Shown: positions 37,786-48,645, counted from the first letter of the stretch. The stretch: DNA of 64,000 bases from an uncultured Prevotellaceae bacterium (GCA_947304115.1 CAMZAE010000007.1:1-64000), one strand, 5' to 3'. Notes: generated by a model not told the origin, from the letters alone. Program-made: numbers and translations.

Positions 37786-39780
37786 TCATTCGCAGTCGTA
37801 GGTGTAGTCTGCCGGGCCGTCAGCCGTTGTGGGCCAGCCTGGGTTTTGATAGAGCATACTGAGTCCAAGAGACGTTTCTGTGACACCATTCGGGCTGATG
37901 CACAACAAGAATTCAGCGACGGGTACAGGCTCAAGATAGTGAGGCTTGGGGAAGTTGTACCCCGAATAGGCTGCGCTGGACGCCAATACCTGCAGTGGTC
38001 GTATATAGACAGAAAGTCCGCTTTGCGACACCACATCGGGCGAGAGTTCGCGGGTTGGGTTGGTGTAGAGCTGCTGGTTGCTTGTGCCCCAAAGGTGGAA
38101 GCCCTCTGGCTGGTAGTTACGCATCATGTCGAGTGCCCGCCAACGCTTGAGGTCATCCAGGCGCATACCTTCGGCAATGAACTCGCAACGCCTCTCGCGT
38201 CGGATATTGTACAAGGTCTTGTCTATCTCTTGCCCGTGCGACCATACAGCAAGGTCGTTTTCCTTGTCAAGTTGTGTGGCATTGATAGTCTTTGTGTAGT
38301 TTTCGTCAACACCGGCACGCCTGCGCAGCGCCTTCCAGTACTTGTCGCAATTCCCGTCCAGATTGCCGTGGCGCATATAATAGGCTTCGAGGTAGTTCAG
38401 GTAACACTCGGCAGCGCGGAGGATAGGTACAGCCGTAGTGCAGTTGTACTGTGTGCGCTGCTCGCCGCCCGGATCGTTGGCTGTGTAGTGGTTGATGTCG
38501 TAGTTGCCCACAAGCCATTTGCAGATGTCGTAGCCCGTAGTGGATTTTTCGTTTCCGGAGTTATAGATAAAGGGCTTGTTGTAGAAGGTCGTATCGTTGA
38601 CATTCTTGCCCTGCTCGGCGTCGAAGTGTGTTGTGATATAGCGTCCGGCTGCTCGCACACTGCCTGTGAGACGCAAGTCGCGCCCTTGAAACTCGGTATA
38701 TGTGTCCTTTGTATCGCCACGATAACCGCTACCGCCAGCATAGATAGGCAAGCCGTTGGTCATAAGGAAACTGTTGACCAGTGCGCGTGTGGCTCCGCAG
38801 CCCCCGCCATTCTTCAGGAAGGCAGAACAACTGTGTGTAAGGACTCCCTTCTGATAGTAACGCGCAAGGATAACCTCGCCGTCTGCGGGGAACTCAGTTT
38901 TGTAGTTGTTGAACATTGCCTGATAGTCTGCATCTAATGCCCGGCGTTCTGCCACATGTCCTGCCGCAGCGATGGCTTCGTCGAGGAAGTAGTTGACCTC
39001 TGCCTCTGCCGAGCCGCTCTCAAAAGCAAAGTCCGGCCATGTGGTTGCTCCCGGCCACTTGCTGTTTCCAGGAACGAAACAGGTGCCGGCATGATAGCGT
39101 TCCCATGATGCTTCGTAGAGTGCAACACGGGAAAGCAGGGCGTATGCAGCATCCTTACAGATACGTCCGGATTCGGGAGCTTCATCTTGCAACAAGCTGG
39201 TAGCCTCTTTGAGGTCGTTGATGATGAAGCGGGCCACCTCGTTGCGGGGATAGCGTCGGCTGATTTCGGTGAGTGCGGACTCGTCGTCGGCCTGCATGGA
39301 GGTGAGCAAAGGCACGTCGCCATAGGTGCGTAGCAAACGGAAGTATTCCCAGGCACGGAAGAAGTAGGCTTCGCCCCAGTAGTGCCGCGCCAATTCTGCT
39401 GGTGTGGCTTCATTGATAGCGGCTTCTATTTTCCCTAATGTAAAGTTGATGGCTCTCAGTCGGTTAAAGTTCCAAACAAGATTGTTGTTGCTTTGGGCCT
39501 GTGTCTTGTAGTCACCATTGTCGAGGAAGAGGGCGTAATAACTTGCGCTGCACTGGTTGTCGCTCTGGCAGTCGGCGGAATAGGTGCCGCCCCAAATGGC
39601 ATTGTTCTGTGGCAAGTATTTGTAAAGGTCGTTGACGGCCAGCTTGAAATGGTCTGCCGTATGGAAATATGCCTCTTCGTTCTTGAACGATATTGGTTCC
39701 TTGTCAAGGAAATCATTGCACGATGAGAGACCTATCGTTGCAACGACAACACATAATATAATATATAATGTATGTTTCAT
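37786..39780 (-). CDS. SusD/RagB family nutrient-binding lipoprotein
   Basis: Lipobox-like GLSSCNDFLDKEP; SusD architecture; next to SusC. Confidence 0.95.
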   Translation of the reverse strand: MKHTLYIILCVVVATIGLSSCNDFLDKEPISFKNEEAYFHTADHFKLAVNDLYKYLPQNNAIWGGTYSADCQSDNQCSASYYALFLDNGDYKTQAQSNNNLVWNFNRLRAINFTLGKIEAAINEATPAELARHYWGEAYFFRAWEYFRLLRTYGDVPLLTSMQADDESALTEISRRYPRNEVARFIINDLKEATSLLQDEAPESGRICKDAAYALLSRVALYEASWERYHAGTCFVPGNSKWPGATTWPDFAFESGSAEAEVNYFLDEAIAAAGHVAERRALDADYQAMFNNYKTEFPADGEVILARYYQKGVLTHSCSAFLKNGGGCGATRALVNSFLMTNGLPIYAGGSGYRGDTKDTYTEFQGRDLRLTGSVRAAGRYITTHFDAEQGKNVNDTTFYNKPFIYNSGNEKSTTGYDICKWLVGNYDINHYTANDPGGEQRTQYNCTTAVPILRAAECYLNYLEAYYMRHGNLDGNCDKYWKALRRRAGVDENYTKTINATQLDKENDLAVWSHGQEIDKTLYNIRRERRCEFIAEGMRLDDLKRWRALDMMRNYQPEGFHLWGTSNQQLYTNPTRELSPDVVSQSGLSVYIRPLQVLASSAAYSGYNFPKPHYLEPVPVAEFLLCISPNGVTETSLGLSMLYQNPGWPTTADGPADYTYDCE

Positions 39781-39836
39781 CTTTTTAATGAAGAATGAAG
39801 AATTTGCTACCGTATGGATACGTTTCTCTTTAACTT

Positions 39837-42800
39837 TTAGAAAGTAGCGTTGACACCCACAGAATAGGTGCGGTAGTTTGGATAAACCTTGCCGGCACCG
39901 TATCCTCCGCCATTGTCTATGCCTTCGGGGTCGAAGATACGCAGTTTTGTGAAGGTGAGCAGGTTCTCGACAGAAAGGTACAGGCGGGCATTCTTGACGT
40001 ATTTGTCCAGGCGCGTGCCCTTTGGCAGCGAGAAGCCAATCTGTACGTTCTTTAGGCGCACATAGGCTGCGTTTTGCAGATAGCGGTCAGAGGCTTGGAT
40101 GTTGTTGCGGTCTGTGCGGATGCGTCCATAGTAGGGATCGAGGTTGGCACCAAGTTCCGAACCTGCATAGCGGAAGTAATCCAAATGGTCTGTGTAGAAG
40201 TTGCGCTGCCACTCGCCAGCCATGCCATAGAATGGTGCACAGTTCTCAAAGAGGAAGTCGCGTTTCCCGACACCCTGCAGGTAGATTCGGAAATCGAACC
40301 ACTTGTAGTCGCCTTGCAAGGTCAGGGAGAAGGCATAGTGTGGTGTGGAGTTGCCAATACGCCTCATGTCGCCATGGTCGTTAAGTGTGGCACTGCCGGC
40401 ATCCACCTTGCCGTCTCCGTTGAGGTCGGCATACATCAGGTCTCCGCCGCCCCAGTTGGAGCCAATGGAACTCTGAGACACCGTCGCCAGATAATTGTTC
40501 ATCTCGTCGTCGTTCCTTGCAACACCAAGAACATGGTATCCCCAAATCTCGCCAAGCTCTTTTCCCTCGTACCAATAGTTGCCGTTGCGGAGTGTTGCAC
40601 TTTCCCCGAAGCATTGGTTTGTGGGTGTGTAGTACTTGGTGATGATGGATTTGTAGTCAGAGAGGTTTGCGGTGATGCTGTAGTTGAACTTGCCGATTCG
40701 GTCACGCCAGGAAAGTTCCACTTCCCAACCTCTGGTGCGCAGTTCTGCATTGTTTGTTCTTGGAGCCGCAGCACCATAGAGTGCAGAAAGCGACTTTGCG
40801 GGGCCAATCATATCCTTGGTGGTGCGCTCGTACCAGTCGAATGCGCCTGTCAGACGTCCGGCAAAGAGGGAAAAGTCTATACCCAGGTCTTTGTTGACGA
40901 TGGTTTCCCAAGTAAGGGATGTGGAGTAGGGGGAGTAAACCGGCAACGAAGACTGCTGCTGCCCGCCCAGTACCAAGGATGTCGTATTGACATACATCGC
41001 CTGGAAATAGGGGTAGAACGAGGAGGTGTTTTGGTTTCCCAGCGTGCCGTATGAGGCACGGAGTTTCAGGTTGTCCAAGAACTTTTCTTTTGCGCGTGCC
41101 ATGAAAGGCTCCTCGCTGATATTCCAACCGGCAGAGAAGGAGGGGAAGAATCCCCATCTTTGGTCTTTTGGGAATCGGCTGGCTCCGTCGGCGCGGAAAT
41201 TCACTTCGGCCAAATAGCGGTTTTTGTAGTCGTAGTTGGCACGTCCGAAAAAGCCCAACGAAGACCATTCGCCCTGTATGTTGGAGTCGAGGTGTTTGTA
41301 AACCATGCCCTCCAGCGTGGAAGGATAGTTGTAGTCGGCGTAGCGGTCGGTCTCTATTTTGTAGTACTCGCTTTGTTCACCCGCCAAGAAGGTGAAATTG
41401 TGTCCAGAGTTCAAATTCAGGTGGTAGTCCGTATAGATGTTGGTCTCGAAGTAGTTGACCTTTGACTTTGCCTTTTCCAAATAGGTCTCGCCACCTGCCG
41501 GACTCACGTCGAATGTGCCGGTGCTGGCTTTGACGTTGTGCTCGTTGGCCGTGATGTCGCGGAAGGCGGTCAGGTATTCCACGCGTCCCGACGGCATGTG
41601 GTAGGTCATGGGATTGAAGGTGCGCGTATAAGGATTGCGCTCGATGCGACTGTTGATTTCTGCGTGAATCTTCCAATCCTTGATTGGCTCCACGATGACA
41701 TTGAGCTGATTGTAGATCTTGTTGGTCTTGTTTTTTATGCGTCCGCCTTCCAGGATAGGTTGCATCATGGAGTCCTCGTGATATTCCCCATTGTAGGGAT
41801 TAATTAATGGAATCACGGGTGATGTGCGTCCCAGGTTGTGGAAGAACAGGTCGTCCATGACCGACGGCTTTTCGTTGCGGTCGGAGGCAAAGCGCGTGCT
41901 CCATCCCAATGTCAGGTACTTGTTGATGTGTGCCGTGATTTTTCCGGCCACGTTGTAGCGCAGATACTGCTCGTCGGCGTATTTGAAGAGTCCTGTTTGC
42001 GACATGACGTTTCCCGACACGCGGTAATCGATTGCCTTTGTGCTGCCGCTAACGCTAATGTTATGCTCGTGGCTGACGGTCTGGTTCTTCACATAGACAT
42101 CATACCAGTTTGTGTTGCCATAGCCCGCTTGGTTCTTGTACCAGGTGTCCAGTGTTTCGTAATAGCCCATACTTTCTTTGGACGTGCCGTTCTGGAAAGC
42201 CTCTATCTTGGCGAGATGTTCGGTGGTGAAGGGAGGGGTGCCACCTGAGTTCCGATACGCATCGTTGAGCATGTAGGCGTATGTGAGGCCGTTCACCGTA
42301 TTGGGTATTGAGACGGGCTGCTGGATACGCACATTGCTTGAATAGTTCACGGTGACAGGCCGTTTGTGTGCTCCCGAACCGTTCTTGGTGGTAATCAGTA
42401 TGACGCCGAAGGGTGCACGTGAGCCATAGACGGATGCTGATGCGGCATCTTTCAGGACGGAGATGTTTTCGATGTCGGCAGGGTTCAGGGTGTTGATGTC
42501 GCCCTCCATGCCGTCAATCAGTATCAGTGGCGAGGAATTGGAGTCCTCGCCCAGATTGCCCATGCCTCGGATGTTGATGTTCTTTGAGGAACCTGGTGCG
42601 CCGCCGGCATCGCTGGAGATGTTCAAGCCGGCCACCACGCCTTGAAGAGATTCTACGGCGTTGGCCGTTGGGCGGTCCTTGAGCGAGGCATCGTCAATGG
42701 TCTTGACGGCTCCCGTTGCATTGATTTTCTTCTGGGTGGCAAAGCCCACAATGACGACTTCTTCCAATACTTTGGAGTCTTCCTTGAGGAGAATCGTGAA

Positions 42801-43076
42801 GTTGGTTTTGCCATTCACGTCCACATCTTGTGTCTGACATCCGATGTATGAGACGCTCAGGTGGGCATTCCGACTGGAAAGTGTCAGGGTGAACTTGCCG
42901 TCGATATTGGTCAGTGCGCCATTGGTGGGGTTTCCTTTTTCGATGACATTGGCACCAATGGCTGGCTCGTTGTCCTCAAGGATAACCACGCCTTGCACCG
43001 TATGCTGTGCCTTCATGGCTGTCGAGAGCAACAGGCAGCCAAGGAACAGATAAAAGTGTTGTCTGAGAGAATCCAT
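39837..43076 (-). CDS. SusC/RagA family TonB-linked outer membrane protein
   Basis: Carboxypeptidase-like regulatory domain, plug domain, SVLKDAASASVYGSRAPFGVILITTK. Confidence 0.97.
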   Translation of the reverse strand: MDSLRQHFYLFLGCLLLSTAMKAQHTVQGVVILEDNEPAIGANVIEKGNPTNGALTNIDGKFTLTLSSRNAHLSVSYIGCQTQDVDVNGKTNFTILLKEDSKVLEEVVIVGFATQKKINATGAVKTIDDASLKDRPTANAVESLQGVVAGLNISSDAGGAPGSSKNINIRGMGNLGEDSNSSPLILIDGMEGDINTLNPADIENISVLKDAASASVYGSRAPFGVILITTKNGSGAHKRPVTVNYSSNVRIQQPVSIPNTVNGLTYAYMLNDAYRNSGGTPPFTTEHLAKIEAFQNGTSKESMGYYETLDTWYKNQAGYGNTNWYDVYVKNQTVSHEHNISVSGSTKAIDYRVSGNVMSQTGLFKYADEQYLRYNVAGKITAHINKYLTLGWSTRFASDRNEKPSVMDDLFFHNLGRTSPVIPLINPYNGEYHEDSMMQPILEGGRIKNKTNKIYNQLNVIVEPIKDWKIHAEINSRIERNPYTRTFNPMTYHMPSGRVEYLTAFRDITANEHNVKASTGTFDVSPAGGETYLEKAKSKVNYFETNIYTDYHLNLNSGHNFTFLAGEQSEYYKIETDRYADYNYPSTLEGMVYKHLDSNIQGEWSSLGFFGRANYDYKNRYLAEVNFRADGASRFPKDQRWGFFPSFSAGWNISEEPFMARAKEKFLDNLKLRASYGTLGNQNTSSFYPYFQAMYVNTTSLVLGGQQQSSLPVYSPYSTSLTWETIVNKDLGIDFSLFAGRLTGAFDWYERTTKDMIGPAKSLSALYGAAAPRTNNAELRTRGWEVELSWRDRIGKFNYSITANLSDYKSIITKYYTPTNQCFGESATLRNGNYWYEGKELGEIWGYHVLGVARNDDEMNNYLATVSQSSIGSNWGGGDLMYADLNGDGKVDAGSATLNDHGDMRRIGNSTPHYAFSLTLQGDYKWFDFRIYLQGVGKRDFLFENCAPFYGMAGEWQRNFYTDHLDYFRYAGSELGANLDPYYGRIRTDRNNIQASDRYLQNAAYVRLKNVQIGFSLPKGTRLDKYVKNARLYLSVENLLTFTKLRIFDPEGIDNGGGYGAGKVYPNYRTYSVGVNATF

Positions 43077-43113
43077 TAGAAAAGGATTAGAGATTAAGGA
43101 TTAGGGAATAGGG

Positions 43114-43764
43114 CTACTTGTCCTTCTCTCCGGCCTGGCCGAAGTTCAGTTGGTACATTACCGTGCTGTCGGAGGTATAGATGTACTGGGGAACCAATTC
43201 CTTGCGACTGTAATTCTTGTTGCGGAGAGTACGGAAATAGAAATAGCCGTCGCCGCCGCCCATGAGGGAGGAGCCTCCTGTACGAAGGTTGTAGTTGAAG
43301 AACCACTGTGCCTTTTCGGGAGCATACTGGGGTGCATGCCACAGCGCATTACTCTTGATATGAATGGTAAAGGTATCGGCCTTTGACTCCAGTTTGATGA
43401 GTTTCATCTTGTGAAAGACACCCTTCTTGCCTGTGAGGAATTTGACGGGCGTGGTGGTGATGATGAGGTTTCCATCATTGCCTATCACGGGAATTTTCTT
43501 CCCTTTTTCGTTCAGGACGAAGTCGCCGTTGGCATCCGTTTCAAAGGTGGTGTCTCTCCTGTCGTAGGTGTCGGTATAGGCTGTGTCATAGACTGCCTCT
43601 TCCTCCAGGACATAGCTTTGCCCGAGGGTGGAAGTCACCAGCAGAGGATCCATGGACAGCTCTGACTTGAGGTTGAAGTCGCCAGGATTCTCGACCTTCT
43701 CCTCACAGGAGAGGAAAAGGTCGAGAGTCAGACCGAGGAGGGCAAAGCCTAAGATTTTTTTCAT
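43114..43764 (-). CDS. Putative surface lipoprotein of the PUL
   Basis: Lipobox LFLSCEEKVENPGDF; between SusC and the downstream PUL gene. Confidence 0.6.
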   Translation of the reverse strand: MKKILGFALLGLTLDLFLSCEEKVENPGDFNLKSELSMDPLLVTSTLGQSYVLEEEAVYDTAYTDTYDRRDTTFETDANGDFVLNEKGKKIPVIGNDGNLIITTTPVKFLTGKKGVFHKMKLIKLESKADTFTIHIKSNALWHAPQYAPEKAQWFFNYNLRTGGSSLMGGGDGYFYFRTLRNKNYSRKELVPQYIYTSDSTVMYQLNFGQAGEKDK

Positions 43765-43789
43765 GGTTTTACCTTTTCATTCATTTATT

Positions 43790-44839
43790 TTATTTCACGA
43801 CCTTTTTGCCGTTCACGATGTTAACACCCTGTTGCATCGTGTTCTGACGTTGGCCGGCCAGGTTGTAGATTGATTGACCATTAACCATTGACCATTGACC
43901 ATTAACCGCCTTGATGCCGTCTTCTTCGTCTTCCGTTTCTTCCACAACGGGGCAGGGGCCGTAGGTCAGATGGGGAGCCCTGGCGTATGCAGGCCAGTTG
44001 GACTCATCCTTGTCGTCTGTATAGCCGTCGATGGTGTAGAACTTCAGCTCTTTGATGAAGATGGTGGATTTTGCCAGACCGCCTTGCGGCATATACATCT
44101 TCCACTTTGCGGGCATGTCCTGAGAGGTGCGGCCTGCATAAGTGTCTCCCTTGAATGTGTCCATGATATAAAAGTCCACTTCGAAGGTCAGCCAGCGGTT
44201 GGGATCGTAGATGTAGTTCTCTTCCTCGTCAAGTTCGGGGTCGCCCTCGTCGTCATAGAGGATGAATTGTGCGGAGTTGATTTTGTTTTCGGGATAGGTT
44301 ACCAAGTCGGCGTGCTTGTTGTTGTTGTCGGCATCCATGAAGTACATATTGCTGATGATGCCGTCTGTGGTTGAGATGGTGTTGCTAAAGATGTTGAGGA
44401 CAATTTTGCAACGAATCCACTGCTTGCGGGGCGTGTTGTCGGGATTGGTGAAGATGTTGATCTGCATCACGCTGTTGATGGAAGCATCGGTGGTGAAGCC
44501 CAGAACTTCCTGCGCCAGAGAGTTGGCACCGTTGATACACATCACCTTGCCGATGTTGCCGCCCAAATCCACTACGGCAGTTCCGTTCATCAGTGCTTCG
44601 ATGTCGCTTGTGGCATTGGCAGAGATGCAGCCGCCGTTTTCGAGATACTCACTGCCGCCGAGGGTATATGAGAAGGTGAAAGGCGTGTTCCATGATGTGT
44701 CGTAATGCTTGATGACCATCTTGGTGCCTACGGGCTGGTTGGCCCAGTTGTAGGCCTTCGGGGTGATGTCAGTAAGGGATTCCTGTGCCATTATGTTGGC
44801 AGAGAAAGCGATTGCCGATAAGAGTAAAAGTTTTTTCAT
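43790..44839 (-). CDS. Secreted protein with C-terminal sorting tail
   Basis: Signal peptide; IYNLAGQRQNTMQQGVNIVNGKKVVK tail. Confidence 0.65.
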   Translation of the reverse strand: MKKLLLLSAIAFSANIMAQESLTDITPKAYNWANQPVGTKMVIKHYDTSWNTPFTFSYTLGGSEYLENGGCISANATSDIEALMNGTAVVDLGGNIGKVMCINGANSLAQEVLGFTTDASINSVMQINIFTNPDNTPRKQWIRCKIVLNIFSNTISTTDGIISNMYFMDADNNNKHADLVTYPENKINSAQFILYDDEGDPELDEEENYIYDPNRWLTFEVDFYIMDTFKGDTYAGRTSQDMPAKWKMYMPQGGLAKSTIFIKELKFYTIDGYTDDKDESNWPAYARAPHLTYGPCPVVEETEDEEDGIKAVNGQWSMVNGQSIYNLAGQRQNTMQQGVNIVNGKKVVK

Positions 44840-44878
44840 AAACGTAAGTATTTAATGGTTAATAATTGTTTTGGTTTC

Positions 44879-46366
44879 TTATTTAATGAGGACTTTCTTT
44901 CCGTTGATGATGTAGAGACCTTTCTTGAGAGTTGAAAGTTGAGAGTTGAAAGTTGAAAGCTGGCGGCCGCTGAGGTCATAGACAGGACTTGCAACGTCCA
45001 TCGTTGAACTTTCAACGTCCTGGACTCCCGTTGCCTTGATAACCTCTGTGGCATCCTCCAGAGTCCACCATGCGGCATCCTTCGAGTTGCCGGATATGGC
45101 CACGATGTAATTACGCCTGGGCATTAGTGTCAGTGCGCGGCTGCCGTCGGCATACAGGATGGGAGCGGTCTCCTTGGCATAGTCGAGACAGATGCCCTTC
45201 GTGTCATCCTTCAACAGATAGAAGTAGCAGACGTCATCTGCATTGAGGGGCACGGCCTTGTTCGCATCGGGCATGTTGCCTGCGGGCACGCCATCGTAGT
45301 TGACCAGGTGGTATTTCCCGTGCACGTCAGAGGGTGCGATGCCGAACACCATGTCGAGGTTCAACTGGTCTGGCGAGCTGACTGCTGTGGTGGTGAGCTT
45401 GTTGTCGGCTCCGACAGTCATGTAGCGTGTGGCATCGGCATAGTTCTTCAGCAGATAGTACTTGTCAACCTCATAGGTTGCGGGAGCCTGCCAGATGCGC
45501 ACATACTCCACGTCCATCTCGTAGGTGAACGACGGATCGGGCGCCTCGTAGCCCCAGCCTGAGTTCTTGCCCAGGGATTGGTTGAGGATAAGCTCGAACT
45601 CCTTGTTGTAGGGGAACTGCCACTTTTCATAGTCGGGATGTGCGTCGAGGTCGAGGGATGCGTCCTTGTTGTAGCGGAACACCTGGTTGCCGTCGCAATA
45701 GAAGATGAGCGACTGCTTGTCCCAGAAGAGTGAGTAGATATGGTAGCCGGTAGAGGTCCAGGTGCTATTTGTCCATTGGTATGACTTGCCTACGGAATGT
45801 CCGTTTTGGGCGTTGGGATAGCGTGCTGCCACGTGTACCGTGCTGTGTGCCGTGCTGCTGTTGCCCACCATCTCCATGATGTCAATCTCTCCGCACTGTG
45901 GCCAGCCGTCGTTGAAGACGGGCATCATCCAGATGGCGGGGAAATTGGACTTATGAGGGTTGCACTTGGCCTTCACCTCGATGATGCCGTACTTGTAGCC
46001 CTTCTTCATGCGTATGCCGCCTGTGATGAAGCCGCTGGCAGCGCCGTTGGTTGTCCTGGCCAGCAGGCGCAGGTGTCCGTTCTCGGTCTTGTGCACCAAA
46101 GCTCGCTGCTCATCGGTTTCGGCCATGCGCTCGTTCCATTCCGAACTAGCTTTGATGCAGTAGTTCCAGTTGCGCTCCATGTTTTCGATGCTCGAGAAGT
46201 CGCCGGTGCAGTTCTGCAGCTCTTCTGCCGTCAGATTCAGGCTGGCAGAAGCGGCCTCCGGTGTCTCGGAGGAATATACCAGGCTATAGCCGTCCTTGGA
46301 AATCTGTGCGGAAAGGGAAAAACATGTCAGGAAAAGAGCAATTGCGAGGAAGTAGTGTTTTGTCAT
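44879..46366 (-). CDS. GH16 family glycoside hydrolase with sorting tail
   Basis: GEIDIMEMVG catalytic motif; IWMMPVF; tail YDLSGRQLSTFNSQLSTLKKGLYIINGKKVLIK. Confidence 0.9.
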   Translation of the reverse strand: MTKHYFLAIALFLTCFSLSAQISKDGYSLVYSSETPEAASASLNLTAEELQNCTGDFSSIENMERNWNYCIKASSEWNERMAETDEQRALVHKTENGHLRLLARTTNGAASGFITGGIRMKKGYKYGIIEVKAKCNPHKSNFPAIWMMPVFNDGWPQCGEIDIMEMVGNSSTAHSTVHVAARYPNAQNGHSVGKSYQWTNSTWTSTGYHIYSLFWDKQSLIFYCDGNQVFRYNKDASLDLDAHPDYEKWQFPYNKEFELILNQSLGKNSGWGYEAPDPSFTYEMDVEYVRIWQAPATYEVDKYYLLKNYADATRYMTVGADNKLTTTAVSSPDQLNLDMVFGIAPSDVHGKYHLVNYDGVPAGNMPDANKAVPLNADDVCYFYLLKDDTKGICLDYAKETAPILYADGSRALTLMPRRNYIVAISGNSKDAAWWTLEDATEVIKATGVQDVESSTMDVASPVYDLSGRQLSTFNSQLSTLKKGLYIINGKKVLIK

Positions 46367-46461
46367 AGTATTGATAGTTTTGTGAGGATTGATACAATCC
46401 TTTGTTTCCTGCGCAAATGTACAAAAAAAATCAATACGACAAAAGAAAAAGTAAAAAAAAC

Positions 46462-48645
46462 TTAATAATCCGAGAGGTATTTCTCATACAACTCCTTGGC
46501 GATGGCTATTTCGTCGCCTGTAGCGGTGGGGCTGAAAGTGTCGTTGGGCACTGAGGCGCCTGTGGCAAACGGCCATTCATAGTCCTTGAACCACTGCTGT
46601 GTGGTGTTGTTGTTTTCAAAGAATGCTTTCCAGCGTGGATAGTAATAGGAGGAAAGCAGTCCGTTCCACTCGCGGTTGGCATAGTCGTGAAGGCGTCCGC
46701 TTTCGCATTGCGCGTGGTCGCCCCAGGTGGTGAGCAACATACGGGCGTTTTTCTCGTAGAGATTGCTTTCTGCCGTGGTTGTGCCAAGGGCGCGGGCTGC
46801 TGCCGTCCATCGTCCCAAGCGCAACTCGGAACGGGTGCCCAGCAGACGGTCCTGGTCTAAAATCAGTTCAAGGAAGCGCTCCTTGTCGGCTTGTGCGTTG
46901 CCCGACTTGATGCGGTCAAGCACTTCTTTCCCATAGTCTGCAAGGGCTTGGCGGGCAACGTCCACGAGGTCATAGCGATAATTCTCGTTGCTGCCAAGTG
47001 CGTCGCTTTCGGACAGCATTTCGCAGAAGGCCGTGCGCAGGTCGTGGATGTCCCAATACCAGGTGGATGCAGCCCAGGTGCTGACCGTTCCTGCCGTGAG
47101 CGAGGGACGCATGAGGAACACACTCTCGGTCGTCCCCTGCTGCTGGTCGTTGGGGCACTGGTAGATGCCTGCCCCAAGCCGTGTCCATGCGGAGAGCATG
47201 GTGGCGTAGGCCTTGTCGGAAGGTCTCAGGCCGTAGCGCATCTGGACATAGTCTGCAAGCCATGTCGTGCGGGTGTAGTCGGTCGTTGTCCAAGGGAGGG
47301 CATAGAGCAGGTCGTAGAGCATCGCATTGTTCTCGATTCCCTCTGGCAGTGCGCCGATGCCCACCAGTCCATTGGCTTCCTTGTTGTCGCGTGCTGTGTA
47401 GAAGCAGTCGATGAGGCGGGCCATGCGGCCGAAGATGCCGACATTGCCGCCAAAGTTAGACACCTGTCCCCATACCCAGTTGTGGTTTTGGCCGTCGGCA
47501 GTGGTGTGTTGTCCGCTGCAGGCGGTGTCGGCATACTGGTCGCCGTGAAGGTCAAGGATGATAAGCCTGCCTTGTGGGATGTTATGTGTGACGTTGGTCG
47601 TGGGATTGCTTTGCCAATGCTGTGCCACCCAAACGGCGTCTTTGTCGTAGGTTGTCAAGGCTTCCCACATGGCTGCCACCGATTCCGAGGCACTGGTGAC
47701 ACCGCTCGGCACGCCGCCTTCGTGGAAGGGGTCGATGGCATAGAAATGTGTCTTGCAGACATCGCCGAAGAGTGTCTCGAAGGCGGCATAGTAGTTGGCA
47801 GCAAACTCCTTGAGGCGGGCCGTGTTGTTCACGAAGTATGGCCGTGTGAAGGAGCACCAAATGCCCCCGTTCACGATGTCGGAAGCAGTCCATTTTGTGA
47901 GGGTTGAGGCCTCTGCCTGTGACATGAAGTCTTTGGGAATCATGCCCACATAGCCGGGTATGACGGGCGACATGCCAAAATCCTTCATGCGTCGGAAGAT
48001 GTTGCGGGCCAGTGCCTGCTGCCTGGTGTACCAGCTTTCCGGTTGCGGTCCGCCCCATGCGGTGATGTTGTTCATAAAGAACCAGCCGTAGTAGGCACTG
48101 CCGCAGACGAAGGTGTTGACCTCGTCCAGCGTGTAGCCGTAGGTGTGCATCAAAACCTCCTTCCAGACGCACTCCATGCCGGTGATGGCCAGCGGCATGT
48201 TCACGCCATGCAGTGCCATCCAGTCTAATTCCTGTTCCCAGCGGCTCCAGTCCCAAAACGACATGGAATAGCTGTAGGTGCAGAAGTTAAGGTAGTAACG
48301 CCAATCTACGCTGGCCTGATGTGTCTCTTTGGCACAGGCGGGAAGCTTCTTGGGCAGTGTGCCTGTAGGCGAATTCCAGGAGATGTCGATGCCGGCATAG
48401 TGTTGCAGGTACCAGTTTATGCCAGCGGCAACGGCAATGTAGTCCGAGCCGCTGATTTTGACCTTCCTGCCGTTGCAGGACAGCGTGAACTGTTGGGTGT
48501 CGTCGCCGGTGAGCGTGTATGAGAACTTGGCGGCATCGCCGTTGTTGGGCAGAATGCGGCCGAGCATATCGCCAATAGGGTTGCCGGCAAGAGATGTGCC
48601 AACGGAAAGGCTGACAAACAAAAGGAACGACAGGAAGTGTTTCAT
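46462..48645 (-). CDS. GH89 alpha-N-acetylglucosaminidase (NAGLU-like)
   Basis: AAGINWYLQHYAGIDISWN, WDWSRWEQELDWMALHGVNMPLAITGMECVW, FHEGGVP. Confidence 0.93.
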   Translation of the reverse strand: MKHFLSFLLFVSLSVGTSLAGNPIGDMLGRILPNNGDAAKFSYTLTGDDTQQFTLSCNGRKVKISGSDYIAVAAGINWYLQHYAGIDISWNSPTGTLPKKLPACAKETHQASVDWRYYLNFCTYSYSMSFWDWSRWEQELDWMALHGVNMPLAITGMECVWKEVLMHTYGYTLDEVNTFVCGSAYYGWFFMNNITAWGGPQPESWYTRQQALARNIFRRMKDFGMSPVIPGYVGMIPKDFMSQAEASTLTKWTASDIVNGGIWCSFTRPYFVNNTARLKEFAANYYAAFETLFGDVCKTHFYAIDPFHEGGVPSGVTSASESVAAMWEALTTYDKDAVWVAQHWQSNPTTNVTHNIPQGRLIILDLHGDQYADTACSGQHTTADGQNHNWVWGQVSNFGGNVGIFGRMARLIDCFYTARDNKEANGLVGIGALPEGIENNAMLYDLLYALPWTTTDYTRTTWLADYVQMRYGLRPSDKAYATMLSAWTRLGAGIYQCPNDQQQGTTESVFLMRPSLTAGTVSTWAASTWYWDIHDLRTAFCEMLSESDALGSNENYRYDLVDVARQALADYGKEVLDRIKSGNAQADKERFLELILDQDRLLGTRSELRLGRWTAAARALGTTTAESNLYEKNARMLLTTWGDHAQCESGRLHDYANREWNGLLSSYYYPRWKAFFENNNTTQQWFKDYEWPFATGASVPNDTFSPTATGDEIAIAKELYEKYLSDY

